Shown in pieces: positions 6,541 to 7,125 of a stretch of 7,125 nt of DNA. The position numbers and the translations under genes are program-made. Source of the stretch: Flavobacteriales bacterium. GTDB taxonomy: Bacteria; Bacteroidota; Bacteroidia; Flavobacteriales_E; Vicingaceae. Positions within the stretch are counted from its first letter, which is position 1; the number at the start of each line of letters is the position of its first letter. The notes under the pieces are model-generated. The model saw nothing but the letters and a program-made list of their open reading frames with translations. It did not search any database and was not told where the DNA came from. The stretch lies in assembly GCA_016763135.1 (NCBI GenBank), contig JAESUI010000338.1, positions 1 to 7,125 of the forward strand. Direction: 5' to 3'.

Positions 6541-7125
6541 ATGAAAGGAATAGTATTAGCCGGTGGTTCTGGCACCCGATTACACCCATTGACGTTAGCT
6601 GTTAGTAAACAGTTAATGCCCGTTTATGACAAGCCCATGATATATTATCCACTCTCCATTTTGATGAGTGCGGGAATAAAAGAAATATTAATTATTACAA
6701 CCCCCGAGGATAGCTCAAACTTTAAAAAATTATTAGGAGATGGAACTCAATTTGGTTGTGAATTTACCTATGCTATTCAAGAAACTCCTAATGGTTTAGC
6801 ACAAGCTTTTGTGATTGGCGAAGATTTTATTGGAGATGATAGCGTTGCGTTAATATTAGGAGACAACATCTTTTATGGAACGGGCTTAGATGGTTTGTTA
6901 ATGGAAAACACAAATTCTGTTGGTGCAGTTGTTTTTGCCTATCATGTTTCCGACCCAGAAAGATATGGGGTTGTTGAATTTGATGAAAACCAAAAAGCAA
7001 TTTCTATTGAAGAAAAGCCTACTAATCCAAAATCAAATTATGCCGTTCCTGGTTTGTACTTTTATGATAACAGTGTAATTGACATTGCTAAAGGATTAGA
7101 GCCAAGTCCTCGTGGCGAATATGAA
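6541..7125 (+). CDS. rfbA: Glucose-1-phosphate thymidylyltransferase (dTDP-glucose synthase), N-terminal two-thirds, runs off the right edge
   Basis: The 195 codons present lack a stop; the full enzyme is usually about 290 residues. It joins dTTP and glucose-1-phosphate to make dTDP-glucose plus pyrophosphate in the cytosol. This is the first step towards dTDP-rhamnose and other dTDP-sugars for surface polysaccharides. The nucleotide-binding loop LAGGSGTRLHPLT (6-18) is intact. So are SKQLMPVYDKPMIYYPLS (22-39), the base- and sugar-binding QETPNGLAQAF (80-90), LGDNIFYG (106-113) with the metal-binding Asp 108, RYGVVEF (141-147), and IEEKPTNPKSNYAVPGLYFYD (156-176). The ATG is three bases after the stop of the exporter's second half, without its own promoter, so it is probably cotranscribed and perhaps translationally coupled. 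The usual partners rfbB, rfbC and rfbD would be expected beyond the edge. Symbol rmlA is a synonym. Confidence 0.96.
   Translation, partial: MKGIVLAGGSGTRLHPLTLAVSKQLMPVYDKPMIYYPLSILMSAGIKEILIITTPEDSSNFKKLLGDGTQFGCEFTYAIQETPNGLAQAFVIGEDFIGDDSVALILGDNIFYGTGLDGLLMENTNSVGAVVFAYHVSDPERYGVVEFDENQKAISIEEKPTNPKSNYAVPGLYFYDNSVIDIAKGLEPSPRGEYE

Overview
The window is low-GC DNA with protein-coding genes on both strands and reads as Bacteroidota, most likely a flavobacterium-like lineage. The support for this is as follows. The promoter candidates match the Bacteroidota -7 consensus TAnnTTTG (TATATTTG twice, TACATTTG once). Starts lack a clear Shine-Dalgarno sequence and sit in A-rich leaders. The protein families are typical of that phylum. 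Lineage is an inference from these traits; no rRNA or other marker gene is present.

Layout. At the left edge (1-143, minus) is the N-terminal DNA-binding part of a TetR-type regulator, cut by the window end. A strong intrinsic terminator (about 221-261) separates it from a 602-residue minus-strand gene (277-2085). That protein is not a named enzyme I recognise. It carries the landmarks of the nitronate monooxygenase / PfaD-like FMN TIM-barrel superfamily, plus an inserted helical region and a cysteine-bearing C-terminal part. Its promoter and that of a divergent lipoprotein gene share the 2086-2272 intergenic region. The lipoprotein (2273-3991, plus) is a family 5 extracellular solute-binding protein (Opp/Dpp type) with no permease or ATPase gene beside it in the window.

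Downstream on the plus strand, 4094-6537 encodes an MMPL/RND-superfamily exporter as two reading frames. The N-terminal half ends at 5245, and the C-terminal half is open from 5239 and can start at TTG 5275. The linker between the halves is still encoded, in the second frame. Restoring one T in the run at 5241-5243 would give a single 814-residue protein. This is either a recent frameshift, a homopolymer sequencing error, or a true two-subunit arrangement. Three bases after it starts rfbA (glucose-1-phosphate thymidylyltransferase), which runs off the right edge.

The exporter halves and rfbA look like one transcription unit, which suggests a cell-envelope role. The TetR gene, the NMO-like gene and the solute-binding lipoprotein each have their own promoter candidate. 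I found no RNA genes, mobile elements or CRISPR arrays. The most notable items are the exporter split exactly at its domain junction and the uncharacterised NMO-like protein.
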